Shown piece after piece: positions 7,003 to 15,704 of a stretch of 40,184 nucleotides of DNA (its first letter is position 1; each line of letters opens with the position of its first letter). The position numbers and the translations under genes are program-made. The notes beneath the pieces were generated by a model, which was given only the letters and a program-made list of their open reading frames with translations, had not been told where the DNA came from and made no database searches. The stretch spans positions 1-40,184 of the forward strand of contig CALXTJ010000006.1 of assembly GCA_944391375.1 (NCBI GenBank), read 5' to 3'. This stretch comes from an uncultured Alphaproteobacteria bacterium (lineage in GTDB: Bacteria; Pseudomonadota; Alphaproteobacteria; RF32; CAG-239).

Positions 7003-10000
7003 ATGAAGTATCGTTTAGGCTTGGATTTAGGTGTAGGTTCTATCGGTAGTGCAGTTATTGAGCTTGATGAACAAAATAACGCCAAAGATATTATTGATGC
7101 CGGAGTTCGCATTTTTAATGTATCGGAAGGAGCGGAAGAGCGTCGCCTTAAAAGGACAATGAGAAAAAATCAGATTCGTACTCGTAAAAGGCTAGAACTT
7201 CTTGCAAAAAAACTTTTTGAAAACAATCTTTGGGTAAACGATACTCCGGAAGGTACCGAAAAATTAAGGTCAAAATCTCCCTATAAAATTCGCTTTGATG
7301 CAGTTAATGGTATGTTATCTAATCCTAATTATATCGGACGAGCAATTTTGCATATAGCAAAGCACCGCGGAGCCGGATTTGTTTCAGCCTCAGAAGAGTT
7401 ACAAGAAGAAGTTTTAGAAGAAGGCGAAAAATCTAAAGCTAAAAAATCAGCTTACGACATGATGTCAGAGCATTTAAAAGAAACAAATTCCAAAACAATA
7501 GGTGAGTTTTTTTACAAACGTATTTGTGAGGGATATGCAAAAAATGAAAAAGGCGAAAAAATAGATTCAAATAAGAGGATTATTCGTCAAAGAGAACACG
7601 CTTTAAAACAACAAATTGTTGATTATGCGATTCCTCGCTACTTGGTAAAAGATGAGTTTAACCAAATTTGGGATACACAGGCTCAATATTTTACACAAAT
7701 GCAAAAAGAAGGTCTGAAAAAAGAAATTTATAATATCTTGTTTTTTGAGCGTCCACCGGCTCCTTATGCTACCGGAAAATGTGTTTATTTCAGAGATGAA
7801 GACAGATTACTGAGAGCACATCCCTTATCAGAATTAAGACGTATTTATGAAGAAGTAAATAATGTCCGTATTTTGAGCGATACTAATAAACGCAAACTTA
7901 CTTTAGAGGAACGAGATAAAATTATCAACGAACTTCTGTTGAAGGGACAAAATGCAGGAAAGAAATCAATTTCAAAACTTCTTGGCCTTTCTAAGCAGTA
8001 TCGTCTATCTATTGATAATGATATAGAAAAATCCAAACCAATTCCAGCATATTTATATTCCAGACCCGAATTTGCAGAGGTTGAATATATACAACGCCTT
8101 TCTTTTGATGAATTAGCAAAATTTGTTGACTTTTTAGCCAATCCTGTAAATCCGAATGATAAAAACGGCCGTTTATACAGCGAAGATGAGTTAATCGCTC
8201 ATTTAAAACCGATTTTAAAGATTGATGACGATAAAGAAATCGGCAAATTGCTGACCAAACTTCCCAAAGGGCGAGGAATGTTAGGTGAAAGTGCTTCAAA
8301 AATTATTTTAGAAAAATTAAAAGAACAAGTTATTACTCACCGAGAAATAACCGATGATTTATCAAGACACGACTCTCGTTTTATGGCTTCGGAAGAGATT
8401 GCACGTCAAAATCAAGGAAAATGTGGAGAGCTTCCTTATTATGGTGAAATTTTGCAGGCGGATACACAACCGCTTCCTCCATTGATAAAACAATATAAAA
8501 CTGAACTGTTAAGACAACTATCAGGAAAAGAAAAAGACGGATTATTAAATGAAATCCAATGGGGTAAAATTGCAAATCCGGCAGTGCATATGATTTTAAA
8601 TCAACTTCGCTTGGTGGTAAATGATATTATCCGCATTTACGGCAAACCTTATGACATCAATATTGAGCTTGGCAGAGATGTTGGTATGTCAACCAAAAAG
8701 AAAAAACAAGAAGAGCAAAAGCAAAAAAATAATGAAAGACTTAATGAAGAGGCTAAAAAATACTTAAAAGACCATAAACTTTTCATCAATGCTAAAAATA
8801 TTTTAAAATATAAACTTGCCAATGAGCAAGGCTGGCAAGATGCTTATAATCCAACGAATAATCCAAAGGGTAATATAACAAGAAATTTTGAGGGTTTTGA
8901 AATAGAACATATTATTCCGCAAGCCAAAGGCGGAACCGATACTTATAACAACCTTTGTTTGGTAAATCGTAATGAGAATAATGCCAAAGGGAATGACTTT
9001 GCTTATGAATATTTTCTAAAAACCAAATCTCCGGAAATGATAAGAGAAATTTTAAAAAACGCTCGTGAGCGGACACCTGCTAAAGCATGGCGTTTTGAAG
9101 CAGATGCCCGAGAAAAATTTGAAGAAGAAGGAGATAGCGAGGAAACGACTCGTTATTTGACTGATACACGCTATGTTTCCAAAATGGCAGCACGATATTT
9201 ACGAGCAATTGTGGACAGTAACAATAGTGAAGATATTATACGCAATCGGATTCTTCCTGTTAAAGGAGCTCAGACAGCCCAAATGCGTCGCTGTTGGAAC
9301 TTACAAGGACTTGAATACGACTTAATGAAGCTTGATGTTCCGAGATATATAAATTGTTCGCCCTATTGGATTGAGCAAGAAACGGGGGTTGTGATGGAAG
9401 GTCAAGCCAAACCCAATATGGATGGTAAATGGAAATTTATTGATAAAACAAAAAATAAACAGTGGTTATCAAAACCAAGAATAGACCACCGTCATCACGC
9501 TATGGATGCCATAACTGTTGCTTGTATTAATCGGGCTATGATTCAAAAAATGGCAAATGAGGTAGATTTACCGCATCAAAGAGTTCCTTTGCCATTAACG
9601 GCAGTAGAATCTGTTGGAGAGTTCCGTCGTAGAGTGATTGATGTTTTGAAAAATGTTAATGTTTCGCACAAGCAGGAACACAGCAAAGCTGGACAACTGC
9701 ATAAGGAAACAGGTAGAACAGTTTTATGTGTTAATCCGGATGATAAAAAATCCTTAATCACGGTTTATTCGCGAAAAATATTACAAGTTGTAAAATCAAT
9801 GAAAGACTTAAACAAGTTGCTTATTTCGGATTCTATCAAAGATGAATGGAATGAACACATTGCCGAAGATAAAGCCAAACAAGCCCAATTAGTTAAAGAC
9901 TTTGAACTTTATGCAAATACAGCCGAGCAAATTTTACTTGCTGAAAATGAAAAAGCTGTATCAGAAGGTAAAAAAGCAATTACCATAACCGAAGGTCGCA

Positions 10001-10566
10001 TTTTAACTAAAGCTTTTTACATAATCCAAGAGAAAAAGTTGTGGAAAGGCGGCAAATTTAAGAGTTATGAAAACAGTTCCTCTCTGGTTTTTATTCCCAA
10101 ACATGGAGGTAATGGTACTGCCTATGAGGGAAGAAACAACTACCGAGTAGATTTTTATAAAAAAGACGGGAAAATCGGTTGGGAAGTCATAAGATGTTTT
10201 GACATCAATCAAACAGACTTTAAGCCTCAGTGGCAACAGCAAGGAGGGAAAATTATCTGGTCTATTCAACAAGGGGATTTGCTGGAGCTAGACACGCCTG
10301 AGGAATGGCAAACTTATACTGATAAGCCGAGATGTTTAGCAAAAGTAAAGAAATTTAGCGGAGGTGAGTTCAATATTGATTATATTTCTGATGCAAGAAT
10401 GACCTCTCCTCAAAATAAAGAATTAGACTATATGTTTGTAAAAACATTACGCAAAGGACTATCTTATTATATATTACACCATACCCGTAAGGTAGAATTA
10501 ACGCCATTTGGAAAGATAAAGAAAAAACACAAGGTATTGAGTAATGGCGAGGCAAAAGCGGCTTGA
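7003..10566 (+). CDS. cas9: CRISPR-associated endonuclease Cas9, type II-C
   Basis: RNA-guided DNA endonuclease using crRNA:tracrRNA. Domains in order are RuvC-I (YRLGLDLGVGSIG, catalytic D8), an arginine-rich bridge helix (about 46-75, ERRLKRTMRKNQIRTRKR), a recognition lobe (about 80-530), RuvC-II (INIELGRDVG, E555), HNH (FEIEHIIPQAKGG, H636 general base, with N-rich LVNRNENNAKGN), RuvC-III (DHRHHAMDA, H832 and D835), and a C-terminal PAM-interacting region. All nuclease residues are present, so it should be active. The 1187-aa length, the absence of csn2 or cas4, and the Neisseria-like tracrRNA point to subtype II-C. The strong AAGGAGG site and start are unambiguous. The last 23 bp overlap cas2. 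Confidence 0.97.
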   Translation: MKYRLGLDLGVGSIGSAVIELDEQNNAKDIIDAGVRIFNVSEGAEERRLKRTMRKNQIRTRKRLELLAKKLFENNLWVNDTPEGTEKLRSKSPYKIRFDAVNGMLSNPNYIGRAILHIAKHRGAGFVSASEELQEEVLEEGEKSKAKKSAYDMMSEHLKETNSKTIGEFFYKRICEGYAKNEKGEKIDSNKRIIRQREHALKQQIVDYAIPRYLVKDEFNQIWDTQAQYFTQMQKEGLKKEIYNILFFERPPAPYATGKCVYFRDEDRLLRAHPLSELRRIYEEVNNVRILSDTNKRKLTLEERDKIINELLLKGQNAGKKSISKLLGLSKQYRLSIDNDIEKSKPIPAYLYSRPEFAEVEYIQRLSFDELAKFVDFLANPVNPNDKNGRLYSEDELIAHLKPILKIDDDKEIGKLLTKLPKGRGMLGESASKIILEKLKEQVITHREITDDLSRHDSRFMASEEIARQNQGKCGELPYYGEILQADTQPLPPLIKQYKTELLRQLSGKEKDGLLNEIQWGKIANPAVHMILNQLRLVVNDIIRIYGKPYDINIELGRDVGMSTKKKKQEEQKQKNNERLNEEAKKYLKDHKLFINAKNILKYKLANEQGWQDAYNPTNNPKGNITRNFEGFEIEHIIPQAKGGTDTYNNLCLVNRNENNAKGNDFAYEYFLKTKSPEMIREILKNARERTPAKAWRFEADAREKFEEEGDSEETTRYLTDTRYVSKMAARYLRAIVDSNNSEDIIRNRILPVKGAQTAQMRRCWNLQGLEYDLMKLDVPRYINCSPYWIEQETGVVMEGQAKPNMDGKWKFIDKTKNKQWLSKPRIDHRHHAMDAITVACINRAMIQKMANEVDLPHQRVPLPLTAVESVGEFRRRVIDVLKNVNVSHKQEHSKAGQLHKETGRTVLCVNPDDKKSLITVYSRKILQVVKSMKDLNKLLISDSIKDEWNEHIAEDKAKQAQLVKDFELYANTAEQILLAENEKAVSEGKKAITITEGRILTKAFYIIQEKKLWKGGKFKSYENSSSLVFIPKHGGNGTAYEGRNNYRVDFYKKDGKIGWEVIRCFDINQTDFKPQWQQQGGKIIWSIQQGDLLELDTPEEWQTYTDKPRCLAKVKKFSGGEFNIDYISDARMTSPQNKELDYMFVKTLRKGLSYYILHHTRKVELTPFGKIKKKHKVLSNGEAKAA

Positions 10567-10906
10567 AACCTTAACCGGCTGGTCTATGATGTGGATAATT
10601 TGTATGTTTGATATTCCGGTCCGTACCCGAACCGAAATGCGTAAAGCCACACGTTTTCGTAACCTTTTGTTAGATGAAGGTTTTATGATGAAGCAATTTT
10701 CGGTTTACATCAAACCGGTTAAGAGTTTATCGGTTGGGCAAACCTTAACTAAAAAGTTATCTAAATTCATACCCGATAACTCTTCTGTATCTTTTATTTA
10801 TATCACCGATAAGCAATATATGATGACGGAGAATTATTTAGGTAAGAATTTTGAAGAAAATGAGGAAGAGATTCGCGAAAAAAATGGACAATTATTGCTA
10901 TTTTAG
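10544..10906 (+). CDS. cas2: CRISPR-associated protein Cas2
   Basis: Structural partner of Cas1 in spacer acquisition, forming the central dimer of the integrase complex. The ferredoxin-like fold begins MMWIICMFDIPVRTRTEMR, with the family Asp in FDIP (residue 23), then RFRNLLLDEGFMMKQFSVY and a C-terminal SFIYITDKQY strand. The chosen start gives a short N-terminal extension (MARQKRLETLTGWS), of a kind seen in other type II-C Cas2 proteins. AAGG lies 10 bp upstream. An alternative start at the internal ATG of MMW would remove the overlap. The gene overlaps cas9 by 23 bp, so the two are one transcription unit, while cas1 is elsewhere. Confidence 0.9.
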   Translation: MARQKRLETLTGWSMMWIICMFDIPVRTRTEMRKATRFRNLLLDEGFMMKQFSVYIKPVKSLSVGQTLTKKLSKFIPDNSSVSFIYITDKQYMMTENYLGKNFEENEEEIREKNGQLLLF

Positions 10907-10980
10907 GGGAAAATAAATAACATTTTTTATTAAAGCAAAGCCTTGAAATCTAGTTATTTCAAGGCTTTGTGCTATCAGAC
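10907..10980. promoter_or_regulatory. Array-flanking segment with 14-bp hairpin (possible leader or terminator)
   Basis: The 74 bp between cas2 and the first repeat are AT-rich and hold a perfect 14-bp inverted repeat (CAAAGCCTTGAAAT at 10936-10949, complement at 10956-10969). Neither strand has a clean T-run after it, but the hairpin would still hinder transcripts from both cas2 and the array. Because the repeat at this end is intact while the cas1-proximal one is truncated, this segment is also the better candidate for the acquisition leader. Confidence 0.45.
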
Positions 10981-12395
10981 AGCATATCAGAGATTAATTA
11001 GACGGTCAACTATAACTATAAGATAAATGTGGTATTATATATTTAAAGCATATCAGAGATTAATTAGACGGTCAACTATAACCGTCTTGTCTGCCGTATC
11101 ATTGTTTACAGTAGCATATCAGAGATTAATTAGACGGTCAACTATAACATTCATTATGTTTGGCGTCGCTTTTTTTATAGCATATCAGAGATTAATTAGA
11201 CGGTCAACTATAACAATTATCATCTAGCACCGTCCCCGAAACTCAGCATATCAGAGATTAATTAGACGGTCAACTATAACATCTGGCTTAAGAGCTTGTC
11301 TGATGCGTATAGCATATCAGAGATTAATTAGACGGTCAACTATAACTGTTTCTCATGGATGGTTGCAACCCATCTCAGCATATCAGAGATTAATTAGACG
11401 GTCAACTATAACTAAGCGTGTGGTTTGATAACTATCAATATTAGCATATCAGAGATTAATTAGACGGTCAACTATAACTATATTCCTCTATGGATGATTT
11501 TTTCTCTTAGCATATCAGAGATTAATTAGACGGTCAACTATAACACAAAAGAAGAGTACAACAAATTAACGCCCAGCATATCAGAGATTAATTAGACGGT
11601 CAACTATAACAAACCTTGGATAACATCAAACAAAACGGTAAGCATATCAGAGATTAATTAGACGGTCAACTATAACCTTAAAAAATTCGTATTTGTCTAA
11701 AATAATAGCATATCAGAGATTAATTAGACGGTCAACTATAACATACCCAAAGTTTCCCTATAAGATTTTAATAGCATATCAGAGATTAATTAGACGGTCA
11801 ACTATAACTAAAACATTGAATAAACCAAATTCAAAACAAGCATATCAGAGATTAATTAGACGGTCAACTATAACTCTACCCAAATTTTGAGCTTGGCAAA
11901 TCCGAGCATATCAGAGATTAATTAGACGGTCAACTATAACTTCTGTATTTAATAAATAATGTGCATAACGAGCATATCAGAGATTAATTAGACGGTCAAC
12001 TATAACACAATTCAAAATAAGCAAAATATCCAACGAAGCATATCAGAGATTAATTAGACGGTCAACTATAACTTGTACGCAAGGCAGTATTTATCGCTAG
12101 ATAGCATATCAGAGATTAATTAGACGGTCAACTATAACTACGGGTTTCTTAACTCGTATAGATAATTAAGCATATCAGAGATTAATTAGACGGTCAACTA
12201 TAACGTCACGGGCTGACACTCACGAATTGCACATAGCATATCAGAGATTAATTAGACGGTCAACTATAACTGGGCAGTGACAGTTATCTGCAATCAGTAT
12301 AGCATATCAGAGATTAATTAGACGGTCAACTATAACATCGTAACGAAGCTATTTGTTCTAAATAAGAGCATATCAGAGATTAATTAGACGGTCAA
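10981..12395 (-). CRISPR. Type II-C CRISPR array, 22 repeats and 21 spacers
   Basis: Repeats of 36 bp start every 66 bp from 10981 (10981, 11047, 11113 ... 12301, 12367), and all spacers are 30 bp. By eye the 21 full repeats are identical. In crRNA sense (minus strand) the repeat begins GTTATAG, continues TTGACCGTC and ends CTGATATGCT. The orientation is fixed by the GTT start typical of type II repeats and by the anti-repeat in the tracrRNA. The repeat at 12367-12395 has lost its GTTATAG end. Each repeat contains a promoter-like TTGACC-17 bp-TATGCT. No spacer was matched by eye to another part of the window. Confidence 0.98.
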
Positions 12396-12397
12396 TC

Positions 12398-13300
12398 CTA
12401 TTCAAATTCCGGATATTTTAATTTAACTTTTTTATCTTCAAAACTAGCAACCAAACTTCCCACAAAATCAAACACGGCATCATTTAATGAAACACAACCT
12501 TTGCCTGTCTTAACTGGAATAGAAATCAGTTTTGTTAATCTTCGTTTTATTTCCGGCGTCAATTCAATATCTTGAATATTAACTAGCCTATTTACTTCCT
12601 CAAATACCAATTTATCAGCCCAAGGTCTAAAGGGTTCCATTAAATCATCAGCCAAAGGAAATGTGTTGGTTTTAGCACAATGTTTTAATCCTAAAAAAGG
12701 CAACAGTCCATTGCCGTAAATTGCTCTTGTAACTATGGCTCGTAAAACAATGTAAGTGTAATTTAACAAAATATTGATATCATTACACAATCTATCTCTA
12801 ACAAAATTTTTTCCAAACAAAGATTTGAAATAAATTGATGCCGCAATACCTTCATTATTCCGAGCATCATTACTGATAGTATCTTTGGCTAATTGTTTAA
12901 GTCGAGCTATATTATGGTGTTTGGGAAAAAATAAATCTAATACTTTAGCTTGATTATAAATTTTATTTTGAACAATACTTTTCCATAAATTTTTCTGTAA
13001 TGGTTTAGATGTGTCAATTTGCTGTTGAATTCTTGATGCAACTAGCCAATGCCCCGCACAAGGAATTGTTATTGAATATGGAACATAATTTTTTCCGCAA
13101 AAAATAACATTAGCTCCATATTCTGTTATAGCGTTGATTATATTTTTGGAAAGTGTAATGTTGTTAGCACTAATGATAACAGATAAGATATTATCCAGAG
13201 GTACTTTAACCGTCTGCTCTTCACTTTTAATGACAATAAAACCTCTATACAAAGATAAGGCAAATCCGTCATTTGATATTTCTATTATTTGCTTATCCAT
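12398..13300 (-). CDS. cas1: CRISPR-associated endonuclease Cas1
   Basis: The integrase that inserts new spacers together with Cas2. At 300 aa it has the usual type II length. The N-terminal beta domain (1-80) is followed by the helical catalytic domain. Metal ligands are visible as E150 (NNEGIAASIYF), H207 (FLGLKHCAKTN) and the acidic cluster in LADDLMEPFRP (D218, D219, E222). It is encoded on the minus strand beyond the array, separated from cas9-cas2. Its TAG stop codon is 2 bp from the truncated repeat. The start has AGGAGA about 9 bp upstream. Transcription of cas1 would run straight into the array in the crRNA direction. Confidence 0.95.
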   Translation of the reverse strand: MDKQIIEISNDGFALSLYRGFIVIKSEEQTVKVPLDNILSVIISANNITLSKNIINAITEYGANVIFCGKNYVPYSITIPCAGHWLVASRIQQQIDTSKPLQKNLWKSIVQNKIYNQAKVLDLFFPKHHNIARLKQLAKDTISNDARNNEGIAASIYFKSLFGKNFVRDRLCNDINILLNYTYIVLRAIVTRAIYGNGLLPFLGLKHCAKTNTFPLADDLMEPFRPWADKLVFEEVNRLVNIQDIELTPEIKRRLTKLISIPVKTGKGCVSLNDAVFDFVGSLVASFEDKKVKLKYPEFE

Positions 13301-13323
13301 AAATATAATCTCCTGTATTTTTT

Positions 13324-13356
13324 ACAGTCTAAATATAAAATATTTTAATTATAATT
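13324..13356 (-). promoter_or_regulatory. Possible cas1 promoter region
   Basis: On the minus strand, upstream of cas1, TTGTTA is followed after 17 bp by TTATAT in a very AT-rich stretch. The match is only moderate. The tRNA terminator at 13371-13400 lies just upstream and would insulate cas1 from tRNA transcription. Confidence 0.35.
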
Positions 13357-13363
13357 AACAAAA

Positions 13364-13623
13364 CAAAAAAGCACTGAGTTTAATTAAAAACTACAGTGCT
13401 TAAAAATTGGTGGAGCTGAGGGGGCTGTCCCGAGAAAAAAATGTCCGGTGGACATTTTTTGCCGGGAAGCATCAGTTGGTGTTAGCAAGCGATGAGCCGA
13501 AAGGCGAAAAGAGCGAGCGTTACACCATCTTGCCCGAAACGGAGTTAGTGTTGCTAAAATTAAGCAACACTTACGGAGTAAGACTTAAACCCCGTAGGGG
13601 TGAGATTCCCCTAGAATAAGCAA
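13364..13623. repeat. Tandem unit 1 derived from the tRNA-Ala 3' end
   Basis: A 260-bp unit, about 97% identical to the next one by eye. It holds, in plus order, a terminator-like hairpin (GCACTG at 13371 with CAGTGC near 13400), the tRNA-Ala 3' end (13408-13423), and about 200 bp of palindrome-rich DNA. The palindromes include an 11-bp stem AAAAAATGTCC/GGACATTTTTT, a hairpin GTTGCT/AGCAAC, and ACCCC/GGGGT. A 70-codon reading frame from a TTG spans it but is not convincing. The layout resembles remnants of tRNA-targeted integration. Confidence 0.8.
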
Positions 13624-13884
13624 CAAAAAAGCACTGAGTTTAATTAAAAACTACAGTGCTTAAAAATTGGTGGAGCTGAGGGGGCTGTCCCGAGAAAAAA
13701 ATGTCCGGTGGACATTTTTTGCCGGGAAGCATCAGTTGGTGTTAGCAAGCGATGAGCCGAGAGGCGAAAAGAGCGAGCGTTACACCATCTTGCCCGCAAC
13801 GGAGTTAGTGTTGCTAAAAATGAGCAACACTTACGGAGTAAGACTTAAACCCCGTAGGGGTGAGATTCCCCTCAAAACAAGCAA
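13624..13884. repeat. Tandem unit 2 derived from the tRNA-Ala 3' end
   Basis: Second, 261-bp copy of the unit, directly abutting the first. Differences are a handful of substitutions, mostly in the last 30 bp and in the loop of the GTTGCT/AGCAAC hairpin, whose stem is kept. That pattern favours a structured, non-coding role over a protein. Its right end runs into the third copy of the shared block, which contains the intact tRNA-Ala 3' end. Confidence 0.8.
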
Positions 13885-13927
13885 CAAAAAAGCACTGAGT
13901 TTAATTAAAAACTACAGTGCTTAAAAA
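13885..13927 (-). terminator. tRNA-Ala terminator
   Basis: On the minus strand, just after the tRNA CCA end, AGCACTG and CAGTGCT pair around an AT-rich loop and are followed by a T6 run (13891-13886). The same terminator is repeated at 13371-13403 and 13631-13663 as part of the tandem units. Confidence 0.75.
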
Positions 13928-13928
13928 T

Positions 13929-14004
<76 letters not shown>

Positions 14005-14090
14005 AAAATAATACCTCTGTCACTCAAGACAATCGGCATATTACAATAAAAAAGTTTAATGTCAAATGTTTTTTATAATTATTGCATAAC

Positions 14091-14128
14091 AAAAACCGTA
14101 TCCCTAAAATTAAAGGATACGGTTTTTT
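14091..14128 (-). terminator. Terminator of the 14134-14796 gene
   Basis: A 13-bp inverted repeat (14091-14103 with 14115-14127) containing ACCGTATCC/GGATACGGT, flanked by A and T runs. It lies directly after the stop codon on the minus strand. The flanking 14005-14090 holds nothing else recognisable. Confidence 0.85.
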
Positions 14129-14133
14129 GTTTT

Positions 14134-14796
14134 TTAACGCAGTTTTACTAATTTTCCTTTGTATACCCTGACGGTATCTCCGTGAGGATATAAAAGTGCG
14201 TAATCTTTACCGGGATACTTCTTGGAAATAAAAATTTCCTCCCCGTCCGTGGTAATAAGATACACATGTTCCACAGTTTTTTTACCTCTGAGAATGGCAA
14301 CTTCCGCATGTCCGCCATCCACCCATTCATAGTTTGTAACCTCAACCGGAATAATGGCTACATAGTCTATAACTTTGGTTTCACCATTGGTATAACGATA
14401 ACTTTCTATTTTGTTATCACAGTAAAAGCCCAAGATGAAACTTAGCGGCAACAACAAAACTATGCCCAAAAATGCCAGATGCGTTCTCGGCTTAAAGTCT
14501 ACATCGGCACCAAAGCCGTGCTTTAAATCCCTGATGCAGGTTATAACCATGAATATTGCCAAAAGCAATAACCCTGCACCTAAGGCGATAAACCGGACGG
14601 CAATATCGGAGGTAATAATCATAACGCATACAAAGGCGGACACGGCGACCGATAAAACCACCCACATAATGCGGTTTGATACGGTGCTGCGATCGCGTTT
14701 GTTAAGGTAGAGATCCGTGAAATAAAAAATTTCACCAAGGGCGAATAACGCCAGCAGGATAGAAATAACTATCCCGGCTAAAAACCAGCTGTCCAT
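14134..14796 (-). CDS. Membrane protein of unknown function, paralogue 1
   Basis: 220 aa with four predicted membrane segments (about 4-26, 45-64, 68-86, 107-126). A hydrophilic C-terminal domain of about 90 residues follows and ends with VYLITTDGEEIFISKKYPG then YALLYPHGDTVRVYKGK. The protein encoded next upstream has the same layout and the same LLYP-GDT ending, so the two are paralogues. No known family was recognised. The C-terminal domain looks like a small beta-rich domain, perhaps on the outer face of the membrane. Separate terminators follow each gene, so they are probably expressed independently. No strong ribosome binding site is visible. Confidence 0.7.
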   Translation of the reverse strand: MDSWFLAGIVISILLALFALGEIFYFTDLYLNKRDRSTVSNRIMWVVLSVAVSAFVCVMIITSDIAVRFIALGAGLLLLAIFMVITCIRDLKHGFGADVDFKPRTHLAFLGIVLLLPLSFILGFYCDNKIESYRYTNGETKVIDYVAIIPVEVTNYEWVDGGHAEVAILRGKKTVEHVYLITTDGEEIFISKKYPGKDYALLYPHGDTVRVYKGKLVKLR

Positions 14797-14885
14797 AATA
14801 TTTTTTTAATTTAACAAAAATACAAAATCACATGCAGAATATCTTAATTTGTCTAAAAAGTCAAGTATGGAACTTTTTAAAATAA

Positions 14886-14914
14886 AACACCGCTTCCCAA
14901 GTAGGAAACGGTGT
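14886..14914 (-). terminator. Terminator of the 14920-15522 gene
   Basis: ACACCG and CGGTGT with an inner TTCC/GGAA pairing form a hairpin followed on the minus strand by TTTTATTTT, just downstream of the stop codon. Confidence 0.8.
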
Positions 14915-14919
14915 ATAAT

Positions 14920-15522
14920 TTACTTAAAAATGTGACGAGGGTACAAAATCTGCCCGTTTAGTACGGTTATGGTATCCCCTTTGGGGTAGAGGAGTTGAAA
15001 ATCTACCTCCGGCTCAAATTTAGATACGGGGATGATTTTGCCGTCTTTGGTTACAATCAGTACCCAGAGCTCATCCTTATAACCGACATTTCTTGATTTA
15101 TCGGAATAAGGAATTACTAGGTGCTCAGTGTATACCCGCTCAATTTTTTTGACCTGCTTTATATTGTTGGCACTATGTAGCCACAGGCCGACAACAATGG
15201 CCGATACCCAGACAATAAACCCGGCATGCGTCCAAAAATTGAATTTTTGCGAGATCTGATAGCCGTGTTTGCTGTCTAATATGCAGCCGACAATCGTCGG
15301 GATAACCGCCACCATGAGAGCTAACCACAACATGACCAACTTGGCAATACCGATTGGCCAGTGGGTAAGAATTACAAAAAATGCACAAATTCCGATAATT
15401 GTTGAAATTACCGAAAGGCTGTGCATTTTGGGGCTTACTTTTCTACCTCCCAGATAGGTAAAGTAAAAAATCACCATACCGGCAATGCCCAATACCAGCA
15501 TGATTGTTCCTAATACTTCCAT
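14920..15522 (-). CDS. Membrane protein of unknown function, paralogue 2
   Basis: 200 aa from the ATG at 15522. A reading frame extends upstream to a TTG at 15585, but the ATG start aligns with the start of the neighbouring paralogue (both begin with a hydrophobic helix ending in FYFT) and is preferred. Four predicted membrane helices are followed by a C-terminal domain with WVLIVTKDGKIIPVSKFEP and FQLLYPKGDTITVLNGQ, matching the LLYPHGDTVRVYKGK ending of the downstream gene. Function unknown. The pair probably arose by tandem duplication and has since diverged strongly outside the ends. Confidence 0.7.
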   Translation of the reverse strand: MEVLGTIMLVLGIAGMVIFYFTYLGGRKVSPKMHSLSVISTIIGICAFFVILTHWPIGIAKLVMLWLALMVAVIPTIVGCILDSKHGYQISQKFNFWTHAGFIVWVSAIVVGLWLHSANNIKQVKKIERVYTEHLVIPYSDKSRNVGYKDELWVLIVTKDGKIIPVSKFEPEVDFQLLYPKGDTITVLNGQILYPRHIFK

Positions 15523-15654
15523 ATGTATAGAGATTTTAATAATTGATTGCTGTCTTAAGTATGGCTTTTTTTGACAAAAAGTCAAGAAGTTTTACTTAAA
15601 GGATTTATAAAAAATGGAAAAGGAAACGATATGTTAAAAAAATAAATTTAGTGT

Positions 15655-15685
15655 AAAAAAACAGCCGACGCAAATTGTCGGCTGT
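15655..15685 (-). terminator. Terminator of the rpsB-tsf operon
   Basis: A perfect 9-bp stem ACAGCCGAC/GTCGGCTGT (15661-15669 with 15677-15685) is followed on the minus strand by a T7 run. Confidence 0.9.
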
Positions 15686-15704
15686 TTGTAATAAAGAGCC
15701 AGAT

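Noticed and set aside
10971..10980. GCTATCAGAC just before the first repeat, resembling GCATATCAGAG
   Set aside because: Only about ten loosely matching bases; too short to call a degenerate repeat.
11027..11890. Reading frames through the CRISPR array giving repeated AYQRLIRRSTIT peptides
   Set aside because: They arise because the 66-bp repeat period is a multiple of three; the peptide is the translated repeat and there is no ribosome binding site or conserved protein context.
10981..12395. Self-targeting spacers within this window
   Set aside because: The 21 spacers were compared by eye with the window on both strands and no convincing protospacer was seen; a genome and phage search would be needed for targets.
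13407..13924. 70- and 85-codon frames, one in each tandem tRNA-derived unit
   Set aside because: They start at TTG inside the tRNA 3'-end copy, have no ribosome binding site, and the differences between copies change amino acids while preserving RNA hairpins.
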